Shown piece by piece: positions 14,933 to 21,892 of a DNA stretch of 25,081 nt. The notes under the pieces are model-generated. The model did no database searches. It was not told where the DNA came from and saw nothing but the letters and a program-made list of their open reading frames with translations. How positions within the stretch are numbered: position 1 is the first letter of the stretch; each line of letters opens with the position of its first letter. The DNA lies in the IMG/VR virus record IMGVR_UViG_3300025083_000213, positions 1-25,081 of that record, one strand, 5' to 3'. This DNA is from a virus. The position numbers were made by a program, and so were the translations under genes.

Positions 14933-16027
14933 ATGAGTTGTTCTTCTAATAGTAATTCTTGTTCTAGTCCTATAAGTGTTACAAGAAAAGGTTCTTATGT
15001 AAAAGATGAAAGATCTTGTTTTCAACTTAATAAAGAGATTAAGTTGAAAGTTATCTTAACTGATGATTGTGGAAACTTAATTAATGCTGATGACGGAGCT
15101 GCTATTACTGTATCTATAACAGATCCAAATGCTGCAGCTAATAATATAATAGCTCAAAATATAATTAAAGCAGATGATGGTTTTTATTATGCTTTATATA
15201 CTCCTACAATTGTAGGTAGTTATACTGATGCTTGGACATTCGTAGTTAATGGTGCAAATGTTCAAATAACAAATAAATTTACTGTTAAAAACGGAGGAGC
15301 AATCCAAGCGTTACAAAACGGCTTGGATTTTAACAGCCTTATTCTAATTGAATTAGATTCAACAATTTCTGACACTGACGGCAATACATTAAATATAAAT
15401 CAATTCCTTTCATTTACTACAGAATATAACCCATTCTATTGTTCAGTTGAAATGGTTAGAATGGAAATGGGAACTTGGGTAGATCTAGTGCCTGACGATA
15501 CTATTGCATTAGCAATACATTGGTCTTCACTAGAAGCTAATAACATTACAGGTGTTAGACCTAGTAGTGAAAGATACTATCATGCAAGAAGTAAGTTTGT
15601 TATGTATGATACGGCATTGCGTTTATTCGCAATGCCTATAGGTACTTCATCTCCAGGATCTGGTAAGCAAAAACAATTAGGTGATTTATTAATAGAAAAC
15701 GGTTCATCTTTAGATTTTAATATAAAAGATCTTATAATGGAATTACGATTAGAAAGAGATGAATGGTGGAGAGTTGTTAATGCAGGTGGTTGTATTGTTA
15801 ATGGGCAAGGTTTAGGACCTACAATGGCTACTAAAGGTGGTTCTATTAAAGAAAAAATTAAACGTTCTAGAGAATGGCATGATCCTTGGAATGAACATTA
15901 TATACAACCTACACAAAACTCTAAATACAGAAAGAAAGGTGAGTCTAAATACAAATCAGGTTATACTGGTTGGAATGAATATTACTTTACTTCTGTATCT
16001 AGAGGAATAAGGAAAGGACGTAGATAA
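14933..16027 (+). CDS. head-tail connector/neck protein with N-terminal Ig-like module (364 aa)
   Basis: Residues 1-10 are Ser/Cys/Asn-rich. About 20-120 form an Ig-like module with LKVILTDDCGNLINADDG and YYALYTPTIVGSYTDAWTF. At about 138-162 the sequence LILIELDSTISDTDGNTL and FLSFTTE reads as the terminal strands of a Big_5 domain whose start is missing here. From about 165 a helical connector-type region begins (FYCSVEMVRMEMGTWVDLVP, then DDTIALAIHWSSLEA), similar to phage head-tail joining adaptors. The C-terminus is basic (RGIRKGRR). The ribosome binding site is AAAGGAG (14920-14926). Its stop overlaps the next ATG (TAATG). Connector function is inferred from the helical region and position. 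Confidence 0.75.
   Translation: MSCSSNSNSCSSPISVTRKGSYVKDERSCFQLNKEIKLKVILTDDCGNLINADDGAAITVSITDPNAAANNIIAQNIIKADDGFYYALYTPTIVGSYTDAWTFVVNGANVQITNKFTVKNGGAIQALQNGLDFNSLILIELDSTISDTDGNTLNINQFLSFTTEYNPFYCSVEMVRMEMGTWVDLVPDDTIALAIHWSSLEANNITGVRPSSERYYHARSKFVMYDTALRLFAMPIGTSSPGSGKQKQLGDLLIENGSSLDFNIKDLIMELRLERDEWWRVVNAGGCIVNGQGLGPTMATKGGSIKEKIKRSREWHDPWNEHYIQPTQNSKYRKKGESKYKSGYTGWNEYYFTSVSRGIRKGRR
15020..15049 (+). repeat. intragenic hairpin, 12-bp perfect stem
   Basis: TTTCAACTTAAT (15020-15031) pairs with ATTAAGTTGAAA (15038-15049), loop AAAGAG; 87 nt after the connector gene start. Confidence 0.86.
15301..15329 (+). repeat. intragenic hairpin, 12 bp with one bulge, at a domain junction
   Basis: AATCCAAGCGTT (15301-15312) pairs with 15317-15329 leaving one G unpaired; loop ACAA. 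It lies where the Ig-like module ends and the Big_5 remnant begins. Confidence 0.78.
15613..15636 (+). repeat. intragenic hairpin, 9-bp GC-rich perfect stem
   Basis: GGCATTGCG (15613-15621) pairs with CGCAATGCC (15628-15636), loop TTTATT. Confidence 0.85.
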
Positions 16028-16572
16028 TGCGCTCTTTTAGAAAACCACAAGGTTCTTGTGAAGTAGATTTACGTAAAGAATTTGATGAAATTGTTTATGG
16101 TATAAATGGTTGTAAACCACATAATACTTTAATTTTAGTTCGTAACATGCGATTACGTGATGGTAATCGCATTCAATGTGAGTGTTACAATACACTAACT
16201 AACGAAAGTAATAGTGAAACAGAATGTAAATATTGTTTAGGTGAAGGTTATATTTGGGATGAAAGATTTACTAGATGTTATTCTAATTTGATTGGTGCTG
16301 ACGGTGGCAAAGCTAATAGAACAAGAAGAATAATGCCAGGTGAGATTTTAACAGACTATAAAGTGTTTTACTTAAGATATGATGAAAAAATATCGTATTA
16401 TGATAAAATAATTGAATTGGCACTTGATATTGAAGGAAATCTGCAAGTACCATACAAGAGAAAGAGAATATACAAACCTGAAACGATACAAGAAAATCGT
16501 GCAGATAATGGTAGAATAGAATTCATAACCATATCTGCACGAGAAGAATCTTCAATTAGAAAGAAATCTTAA
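16027..16572 (+). CDS. neck / head-completion protein with Cys-rich metal-type motif (181 aa)
   Basis: A 181-aa protein whose centre carries CECYN (CxC) and CKYCLGEGYIWDE (CxxC) separated by a Ser/Asn/Thr-rich loop, about residues 56-82. This pattern is seen in neck or head-completion proteins of large myophages and looks like a small structural zinc site. The rest is beta-rich and basic. It is coupled to both neighbours by one-base stop/start overlaps. Its place between the connector and the tail-terminator-like gene supports a role in the head-tail interface. The exact role is inferred. Hairpins of 10 bp (16147-16172) and 15 bp (16497-16542) lie inside it. Confidence 0.75.
   Translation: MRSFRKPQGSCEVDLRKEFDEIVYGINGCKPHNTLILVRNMRLRDGNRIQCECYNTLTNESNSETECKYCLGEGYIWDERFTRCYSNLIGADGGKANRTRRIMPGEILTDYKVFYLRYDEKISYYDKIIELALDIEGNLQVPYKRKRIYKPETIQENRADNGRIEFITISAREESSIRKKS
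16147..16172 (+). repeat. intragenic hairpin, 10-bp perfect stem
   Basis: ATGCGATTAC (16147-16156) pairs with GTAATCGCAT (16163-16172), loop GTGATG. Confidence 0.85.
16497..16542 (+). repeat. long intragenic hairpin, 15 bp with one bulge, near gene end
   Basis: 16497-16512 pairs with 16528-16542 with one unpaired A. The 15-nt apical part can itself fold (GAAT-AGA-ATTC). It ends 30 nt before the stop codon. Confidence 0.83.
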
Positions 16573-17282
16573 TGAGACCATCAGAAAATATTGTAATAAA
16601 TGTTATTGATTCTCAAGGAGGCATTTTAAATGTATTGAATGCTCCTAAAGATTTTTTAATTGATAACCCATACAATGTTAATATTGGACGTTTGTTCTTA
16701 GAAACAGAACGTCCAATGACATTAGATCGCTTTTTTGAAGTATCTAATAAGTTAATTCAAGATGCTCAAGAACGTGAAGGTGCAAATTCGAAAGTACAAC
16801 TAGTAGAAGAATATCCACCTGAAAACATGTCTAATTATGGAGATGAAGTAATTACATTTAAAGTGGTTGAAAGAAAACCTGGTATGATGAATACTAAAGG
16901 AACTGGTAGACCCCATAGAAAAGCAACATATTCTCATCAAGAGATAACACCTGAGCTTCCTAATAAAGTAATTACAATTGAATCTAGACCTGTTGATCAT
17001 GTAATAGAATTTAATTGCTGGGGAACTAGCAATAAAATTGTAAATAAAAGAGCCATTTGGCTAGAGAAATTGTTTATAAATTCTGCATTTGTTTTTGAAA
17101 AAACAGGAGCAGAACGTTTCTTTTGGAAAGAAAGATTATCTGATACTTATATGACTGTTGGAAATCAAAGAATATTCTCTAGACCAATAAGATTCTTTCT
17201 TAGGTTTAGAGAATTTGATGCAAAAGCAGATTCAATCATAAGAAGAATTTTAATTGACATTGAGATATTGCCTAAAAAATAG
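16572..17282 (+). CDS. tail terminator / tail completion-like protein (236 aa)
   Basis: A 236-aa protein placed directly before the sheath gene, where myophages encode the tail terminator that caps the tube and sheath and joins the head. VIEFNCWGTSNKIVNKRAIW (about 140-160) matches the strand-helix core of this group (xxFDCWGxxxxEAxxLxxW in my recollection). The C-terminus has IRFFLRFREFDAKAD. It starts in a TAATG overlap. No enzyme motif is present. Family assignment is by pattern and synteny. It contains two of the longest hairpins in the window (16683-16717 and 17174-17214). Confidence 0.75.
   Translation: MRPSENIVINVIDSQGGILNVLNAPKDFLIDNPYNVNIGRLFLETERPMTLDRFFEVSNKLIQDAQEREGANSKVQLVEEYPPENMSNYGDEVITFKVVERKPGMMNTKGTGRPHRKATYSHQEITPELPNKVITIESRPVDHVIEFNCWGTSNKIVNKRAIWLEKLFINSAFVFEKTGAERFFWKERLSDTYMTVGNQRIFSRPIRFFLRFREFDAKADSIIRRILIDIEILPKK
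16683..16717 (+). repeat. intragenic hairpin, 14 bp with one bulge
   Basis: ATTGGACGTTTGTT (16683-16696) pairs with AACA-(G)-AACGTCCAAT (16703-16717), loop CTTAGA. Confidence 0.85.
17174..17214 (+). repeat. long intragenic hairpin, 17 bp with one G-U and a 2-nt bulge
   Basis: 17174-17185 pairs with 17203-17214 (G-U at 17182/17206); after a bulged AA, 17188-17192 pairs with 17198-17202; loop TTCTT. It lies near the end of the tail-terminator-like gene. Confidence 0.83.
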
Positions 17283-17291
17283 GAGTTTAAT

Positions 17292-19979
17292 ATGGCCTAT
17301 CAAGATCTTATTTTTAATAACCTAGCAGGTAAAGTTGTTGGCATTTATAATGACAACAACTTACAAAGAGATGTAGAAATACCTTTAGCTAGCCCTCGTC
17401 GTATTATTGCAACTGGAACTGCAACTGCAGGTGCTCGCAACGAACTTTTTAATGTTCGTTCTATTAACACTGCAATGCAAACTTTTGGAAATGATTCTGA
17501 AATTGCAACTATTATTCAACGAGTTGCTAATATAAACACAAATTTCAATTTAAGTGTTATGCGAATTGGTTCTAAACCTTTCCATTGGCGTTTAAAACAA
17601 GACATTGCTGGATCATATGAAAAGGAACCTCTAATTTCTATTGTACCTGTCTTTGTACAAGAAAAAGATGCAACACAAAATATATTTTCTACTTTAGAAA
17701 ATTTAAAAATCGTTTTAATGCCTTTTGTAGATAACAATGTTATTCGTCAACGTGTAATCTTGTTTAACCATGATCGAAATCCTGATTCTACTAATGCTAT
17801 TTATGATTCTGAAAGATTACTTGTTGCTAATGGCGAAGTAGGTTTTGAGGTTTCTATTGATGTGCCATACGGTACTGTACTTTATACTCCAAATGCCTTT
17901 TCTGCTAATACTCAAATAGGTAATGGATATACAGATGCACAATTAGCAACACTTTCTGAAGTTAATGCATTTCTAACTGATAGTATGACTGTTTTAAGTG
18001 ATGAAGCTAACTTTGACACTGCTATCTCTTCTATTAATACTATTAATAGAAGCGTTAATACATTAAGCGGAATAACTGGATACCATTTAGATGTTTATGC
18101 TGGTAAAAGCCAAAAGAAATTAAATTACTGTGAAAGATATATTAACAATGAAGAAGCTTATCGTGTTCTTGAATTCCAGAATGCAGATTTTCTTTATTGT
18201 GAAGGATGTTTTGCAGATATTAAACCAGTATCTTTAATTGGTAAAAATGCTGCATTTGCATTAAACTGGGCATCAGAAAACTTAGGTTATCTTTGGAAAT
18301 ATGTATTCAATGGTCGTTCATATTCTTATATGTTCCGTACAGCAGAACCATTTACAAATACTTTAGTAACAAGCACTTATACAAATGACGGTGTTACTTA
18401 TAACTTCTCTGCTAGTAATAAGTTGCTTGGTGATTTATTAAATCTTGTAGAAATACACCTACATCCTAAAGCTCAAGGAACAGCTACTGACATTGAAACT
18501 TTTTCTAATGAAAAAGGTATTATTGAATGTCATGTAGACTTTGATTGTGATCCTACAACTGCTACAGATGCAAGAGGAAGAACAGAAGCTGAATTTGTTT
18601 TACTAGCAGGGTATAACGATGCAAACAATGATGGTGAAGATGATGTTACTGGTTTAAATAACGCAGCACATACTGCTTATGTTGATGCAGGATGGATCGA
18701 AGCAGTTGGAACTATTACTTTACAAACACCATTCTGTGAACTGCAATTTGATGTAACTAAATTTAACGATGGTGATGCTGACTATACAAAGCGTCTTCGT
18801 CCATCTTTAATTGATGTAAGTGATGCAGTAAGTACTTTATTAAGAAATGGTGACAGTGGAAACAATGACCCATTTGTAATCTCTCATTGGGATATGGCAC
18901 AAGATGAGATTCCTGAAGGTGTTATAGCAAGACTTATTAATTTCCCAGAAACTGGAGCTTCAGCTGCTACACTAGTAGCATCTAACTTAGAAGTACGTGA
19001 AGTTTCTTTCTTACATCAAGTAGCCCAAGCTGCTTATCAAGCTTCTAGTAACTATAATCACACTGTAGGACTTGTTCCGACAAGTCATCCTAGTTCATCT
19101 AAAACTGGTTTGCATGTATGGGCAGGTAATCCTGCTGAGTACGAGGTAAAAGAAGATGGAAGTATTGTTGTTACCAAAAATGGTACTGGCATTTTAGGTA
19201 ACAAATTGTTAGCTGGTGAAGTTGGCTATCGCGATAGTGCTGCTTTTGGTGGTATCATCCTTACTAATGGTGAGGATTTACCAAATGATTTACCTTATGG
19301 TATCGATGATAGTGATGAAGCATTAGATGTAAATAACAACCCAATAGATTTAGGTAAACATGTTGTTGTTGTTGGATCTTATGGATATGTACCTGATCCT
19401 AGAAATTCATTCACAGCGAACAGAGGTAAAGTAAGTCGTATCAATCCTTTCAACAATCCTCTTTATGTAAATGCTGGTCCTAGTATTGCTCAAATCCTTT
19501 GTGATCTTCCTCCAGGAAATGAGCCTATTGGTCCTGTAAATGGTGCTGTTGCTGGATTTAATAACAGAATGCAAACACCTAGACAGATTCTTAACAACTT
19601 AGCTGCTTTGCGTATTTGTATGATTGGTCAAGATAGTGTTATCTCATCAATTTATACAGCTGCTTTAAGAACTTCAGACTACACAAAAATCTCTTCAATT
19701 ATTTCTTCAAATGAAATATTGAAGAGAGTACGTCAATATGCAGCACCTGTTCTTGGTCAAGCATTAAGTGATGCAACTATTAATAGCTTAGATACTACAA
19801 TGTTAGGTTTATCTAATGCGTTAAAGAACGAAGGATATGCACAAGCATGTCGTATCCAATTGCGTGCTAATCGTTTAGATCGTATTAATGGCGTTTTGAA
19901 TGCAAGAGTTAGCTTTGTACCTCCATTTAGCTTGGAGACTATCAATGTTGACATTACTCTTGAAGCACCTGCAGTTTAA
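17292..19979 (+). CDS. tail sheath protein (895 aa)
   Basis: This is the contractile sheath subunit. The C-terminal domain is typical: LAALRICMIGQDSV, a helical segment, ACRIQLRANRLDRINGVLNA and the final strands with SFVPPFSLETINVDITLE, which provide the donor and acceptor strands of the sheath mesh. The N-terminus (AGKVVGIYNDNNLQ and SPRRIIATGTATAGARNELF) fits the first sheath domain. At 895 aa it is larger than most sheaths (about 400-700 aa), the extra length lying in the middle (about 150-700) as surface-exposed insertion domains. AGGAGTTTAATATG gives a strong ribosome binding site. The tube genes follow at once, the usual order. Hairpins lie at 17332, 18028, 19168 and 19690. Confidence 0.92.
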   Translation: MAYQDLIFNNLAGKVVGIYNDNNLQRDVEIPLASPRRIIATGTATAGARNELFNVRSINTAMQTFGNDSEIATIIQRVANINTNFNLSVMRIGSKPFHWRLKQDIAGSYEKEPLISIVPVFVQEKDATQNIFSTLENLKIVLMPFVDNNVIRQRVILFNHDRNPDSTNAIYDSERLLVANGEVGFEVSIDVPYGTVLYTPNAFSANTQIGNGYTDAQLATLSEVNAFLTDSMTVLSDEANFDTAISSINTINRSVNTLSGITGYHLDVYAGKSQKKLNYCERYINNEEAYRVLEFQNADFLYCEGCFADIKPVSLIGKNAAFALNWASENLGYLWKYVFNGRSYSYMFRTAEPFTNTLVTSTYTNDGVTYNFSASNKLLGDLLNLVEIHLHPKAQGTATDIETFSNEKGIIECHVDFDCDPTTATDARGRTEAEFVLLAGYNDANNDGEDDVTGLNNAAHTAYVDAGWIEAVGTITLQTPFCELQFDVTKFNDGDADYTKRLRPSLIDVSDAVSTLLRNGDSGNNDPFVISHWDMAQDEIPEGVIARLINFPETGASAATLVASNLEVREVSFLHQVAQAAYQASSNYNHTVGLVPTSHPSSSKTGLHVWAGNPAEYEVKEDGSIVVTKNGTGILGNKLLAGEVGYRDSAAFGGIILTNGEDLPNDLPYGIDDSDEALDVNNNPIDLGKHVVVVGSYGYVPDPRNSFTANRGKVSRINPFNNPLYVNAGPSIAQILCDLPPGNEPIGPVNGAVAGFNNRMQTPRQILNNLAALRICMIGQDSVISSIYTAALRTSDYTKISSIISSNEILKRVRQYAAPVLGQALSDATINSLDTTMLGLSNALKNEGYAQACRIQLRANRLDRINGVLNARVSFVPPFSLETINVDITLEAPAV
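17332..17362 (+). repeat. intragenic hairpin, 13 bp with one mismatch, near sheath start
   Basis: AAGTTGTTG (17332-17340) pairs with CAACAACTT (17354-17362); after a G/A mismatch, CATT pairs with AATG around a TAT loop. It begins 40 nt after the sheath ATG. Confidence 0.78.
18028..18052 (+). repeat. intragenic hairpin, 11-bp perfect stem, triloop
   Basis: CTTCTATTAAT (18028-18038) pairs with ATTAATAGAAG (18042-18052), loop ACT. Confidence 0.82.
19168..19204 (+). repeat. intragenic hairpin, 14 bp with one mismatch
   Basis: TTGTTACC (19168-19175) pairs with GGTAACAA (19197-19204); after an A/A mismatch, AAAATG pairs with CATTTT; loop GTACTGG. Confidence 0.82.
19690..19727 (+). repeat. intragenic hairpin, 15 bp with one bulge
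   Basis: TCTCTTCAAT (19690-19699) pairs with ATTGAAGAGA (19718-19727); after a bulged T, ATTTC pairs with GAAAT; loop TTCAAAT. Confidence 0.84.
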
Positions 19980-20004
19980 TTTTAGATTATAGGAGAAATA
20001 TAAA

Positions 20005-20778
20005 ATGGCAACTTCTTTAGATTTAAGTAGAACATATACATCCTATAGCGGTGTTGATATTAGAGTTATTGTTAATGGTGCTCAAGTTGGTAGTATGCAA
20101 GCTTTGTCTTATGCTATTCAACGTGAGAAAGCACCTATTTATGTTATGGGTTCTGTAGATCCTGTATCTTATTCTCGTGGTAAACGTGGTATTGCTGGTA
20201 CTATGATTTCACTAATGATGGATGTGCATTTATTATATACACCGTCATTTACTGGTGAAAGATACTATGGTGATAATGATGAAATTAGACCTGTAGTAGA
20301 TAAAGACGGTGATTTATCTGATGTAGATAACGAGGGGCTAGAAGAAAACCGAGGGGAAGGGATTGGAAGCATTAGCCTTAGAAAAGCAAATAATGCTCAA
20401 ATTTCTTATTTAAAAGAAATAGGGTCTACAAGGGGTTATCCTGGTGTAAATGGTACTGTTCTTCGAACAGAAGCTAGCTATGATACAAATGATTTATTTG
20501 AAAATTATTCTGTTCAAAATGTATTTTATGTAGATCAAATACTTCCTTTTGATATTACAATTGTAGCTGCAAATGAATACGGTCAAACTGCTCAAATGCG
20601 TTTATATGGTTGTGAAATTCTTAATGAAGGTTCTGGTTTTTCTATTGATGATATTGTTATTGAAAACCAAATGACTTATGTTTGTCGTACAATATTACCT
20701 TGGAGAACTATTCAAAATACTGAAGCTGACAAAATGTATAAAACCTTATTAAATGAGGATCATCGTGGATATGAGTAA
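20005..20778 (+). CDS. tail tube protein (257 aa)
   Basis: The major tail tube candidate, located just after the sheath. The N-terminal half has the tube hallmarks: SGVDIRVIVNGAQVGSMQAL, then YAIQREKAPIYVMGSVDP and SYSRGKRGIAGTMISLMM, a pattern shared by tube proteins of many large myophages. An acidic insertion lies around residues 90-120 (DNDEIRPVVDKDGDLSDVDN). The C-terminal strands include AANEYGQTAQMRLYGCEILN. Tube rings stack on the tape measure and are wrapped by the sheath. The ribosome binding site is AGGAGAAATATAAAATG. It is the first and longest of three tube-fold paralogues. Confidence 0.88.
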   Translation: MATSLDLSRTYTSYSGVDIRVIVNGAQVGSMQALSYAIQREKAPIYVMGSVDPVSYSRGKRGIAGTMISLMMDVHLLYTPSFTGERYYGDNDEIRPVVDKDGDLSDVDNEGLEENRGEGIGSISLRKANNAQISYLKEIGSTRGYPGVNGTVLRTEASYDTNDLFENYSVQNVFYVDQILPFDITIVAANEYGQTAQMRLYGCEILNEGSGFSIDDIVIENQMTYVCRTILPWRTIQNTEADKMYKTLLNEDHRGYE

Positions 20779-20797
20779 TAGTAAAAATAAGACGTAG

Positions 20798-20848
20798 TTG
20801 ATTTCGATTTTTATATAATATACTCTTTATAAAAAAGGAGTATATCAT
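20798..20848 (+). promoter_or_regulatory. AT-rich intergenic with SD-masking hairpin and possible -10 box
   Basis: The 70-bp gap before the second tube paralogue contains an 8-bp inverted repeat (ATATACTC 20818-20825 with GAGTATAT 20838-20845) whose 3' arm includes part of the AAGGAG ribosome binding site (20835-20840). TATAAT at 20814-20819 could be a -10 box, but no -35 stands at the right distance (TTGATT is only 10 nt upstream). Translation control is more plausible than a new promoter. Confidence 0.35.
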
Positions 20849-21412
20849 ATGTCAACTATTTATCCGATTCGCTATTCATTTTCAGGTGCAGATTGTAGAG
20901 CTTACGGTTACTTTGATAGTGGTAAACCAACTCCAGAAAATATTGGTCATAATAATTTATGGTTATATCCTAGAATTCCAGTACTTTTAAATAACTTTGC
21001 AACAATATCGCTTTCAATACATGAGTCTAAATCACCTGTTAGAAGATTGGGGCATATGGCTCCTGTTGGATATACAAGAGCAGTTAGAACCATTGCTGGA
21101 TCAATGGTTCTAACTATAATCGGAAGTAATCATCCTTTAACAGAATTATCAATTAAAGACCCTTATTCAATAACGCATTTTAGTATGGACTCAGATAATA
21201 GTTCTAATATTGTAACAAAGATGAGTCCTTTTAATTTGATATTACTTTATAAGTCTGAATTGCCTGGAGCATCTGGATCTAAAATGAAAATTAAAGGTGT
21301 AGAATTTATAAATGAAGGTATAGTAACGTCTGTAAATGATTTAGTAAGTGAAGTAGTGTTACAATTTGTTGCATTAGATATCGAACAATTTGAAAGCGAT
21401 AGTTATTTATGA
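20849..21412 (+). CDS. tube-fold paralogue, second copy (187 aa)
   Basis: A divergent paralogue of the tube protein. SGADCRAYGYFDSGKP, PVRRLGHMAPVGYTRAV and RTIAGSMVLTIIG align without gaps to SGVDIRVIVNG, APIYVMGSVDPVSYSRGK and RGIAGTMISLMM of the first copy. It probably forms a specialised ring at one end of the tube (initiator or terminator side) or part of the baseplate hub; the sequence does not decide. Its stop overlaps the next start (ATGA). The RTIAGSMVLT segment is encoded by the longest perfect hairpin in the window (21082-21115). Confidence 0.8.
   Translation: MSTIYPIRYSFSGADCRAYGYFDSGKPTPENIGHNNLWLYPRIPVLLNNFATISLSIHESKSPVRRLGHMAPVGYTRAVRTIAGSMVLTIIGSNHPLTELSIKDPYSITHFSMDSDNSSNIVTKMSPFNLILLYKSELPGASGSKMKIKGVEFINEGIVTSVNDLVSEVVLQFVALDIEQFESDSYL
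21082..21115 (+). repeat. intragenic hairpin, 14-bp perfect stem (longest perfect in window)
   Basis: AGTTAGAACCATTG (21082-21095) pairs with CAATGGTTCTAACT (21102-21115), loop CTGGAT. It encodes the conserved RTIAGSM motif of the second tube paralogue. Confidence 0.92.
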
Positions 21413-21879
21413 GTAATTATGAATATTTTAGTGGTGCTAATGTTGTTGTAAAAGTAGATAGTAATGTATTGACAGAATGCGCTGGCATTTCATATGTTGT
21501 TCAATCATCTTCACAACCTGTATACAGTTACGCATCTACTAAATTTGATTTAATGCTAAATGGCAGAGAAATGGTTCAAGGTAATTTTTTAATAAATTAT
21601 ACTACTCCAGATAGTTTACTAACTAGAATAACACAAGAAATACAATTAACAGATATAAAGCAAAAGGGTGTAATTGCTGATTTAAGTGAAGCTTTTAAAT
21701 ATTATTTTGATATTGAAATACACTTTGGTCCTGAAATAGGTAAATTTGATAATCCAAAAAATAAACAAACAATAAAAAATTGTCGAATAATTTCTAGAGG
21801 AAAAACTATACAAATATCTGATCAAGTGTTATTAGAAGAGTATACTTTTATTGGAAGAAATATTGAAATTGGTTTTTAA
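21409..21879 (+). CDS. tube-fold paralogue, third copy (156 aa)
   Basis: The shortest tube-like protein. SGANVVVKVDSNVLTECAGI and YVVQSSSQPVYSYASTKFDL correspond in order to the first two motif blocks of the tube proteins, followed by NGREMVQGNFLINYTTPDSL in place of the RGIAGTM block. The C-terminal strand region (KNCRIISRGKTIQISDQVLL) matches the tube C-terminus in order. It is translationally coupled to the second copy through an ATGA overlap. Likely a minor tube or hub component; inference from homology within the window. Confidence 0.7.
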   Translation: MSNYEYFSGANVVVKVDSNVLTECAGISYVVQSSSQPVYSYASTKFDLMLNGREMVQGNFLINYTTPDSLLTRITQEIQLTDIKQKGVIADLSEAFKYYFDIEIHFGPEIGKFDNPKNKQTIKNCRIISRGKTIQISDQVLLEEYTFIGRNIEIGF

Positions 21880-21892
21880 GTAAAGGAATTCT

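Noticed and set aside
14919-15345. The about 420-bp insertion in the split Ig domain as a self-splicing intron
   Set aside because: The insert encodes a credible in-frame Ig-like module with its own ribosome binding site. I see no group I core or homing endonuclease, so domain insertion is more likely.
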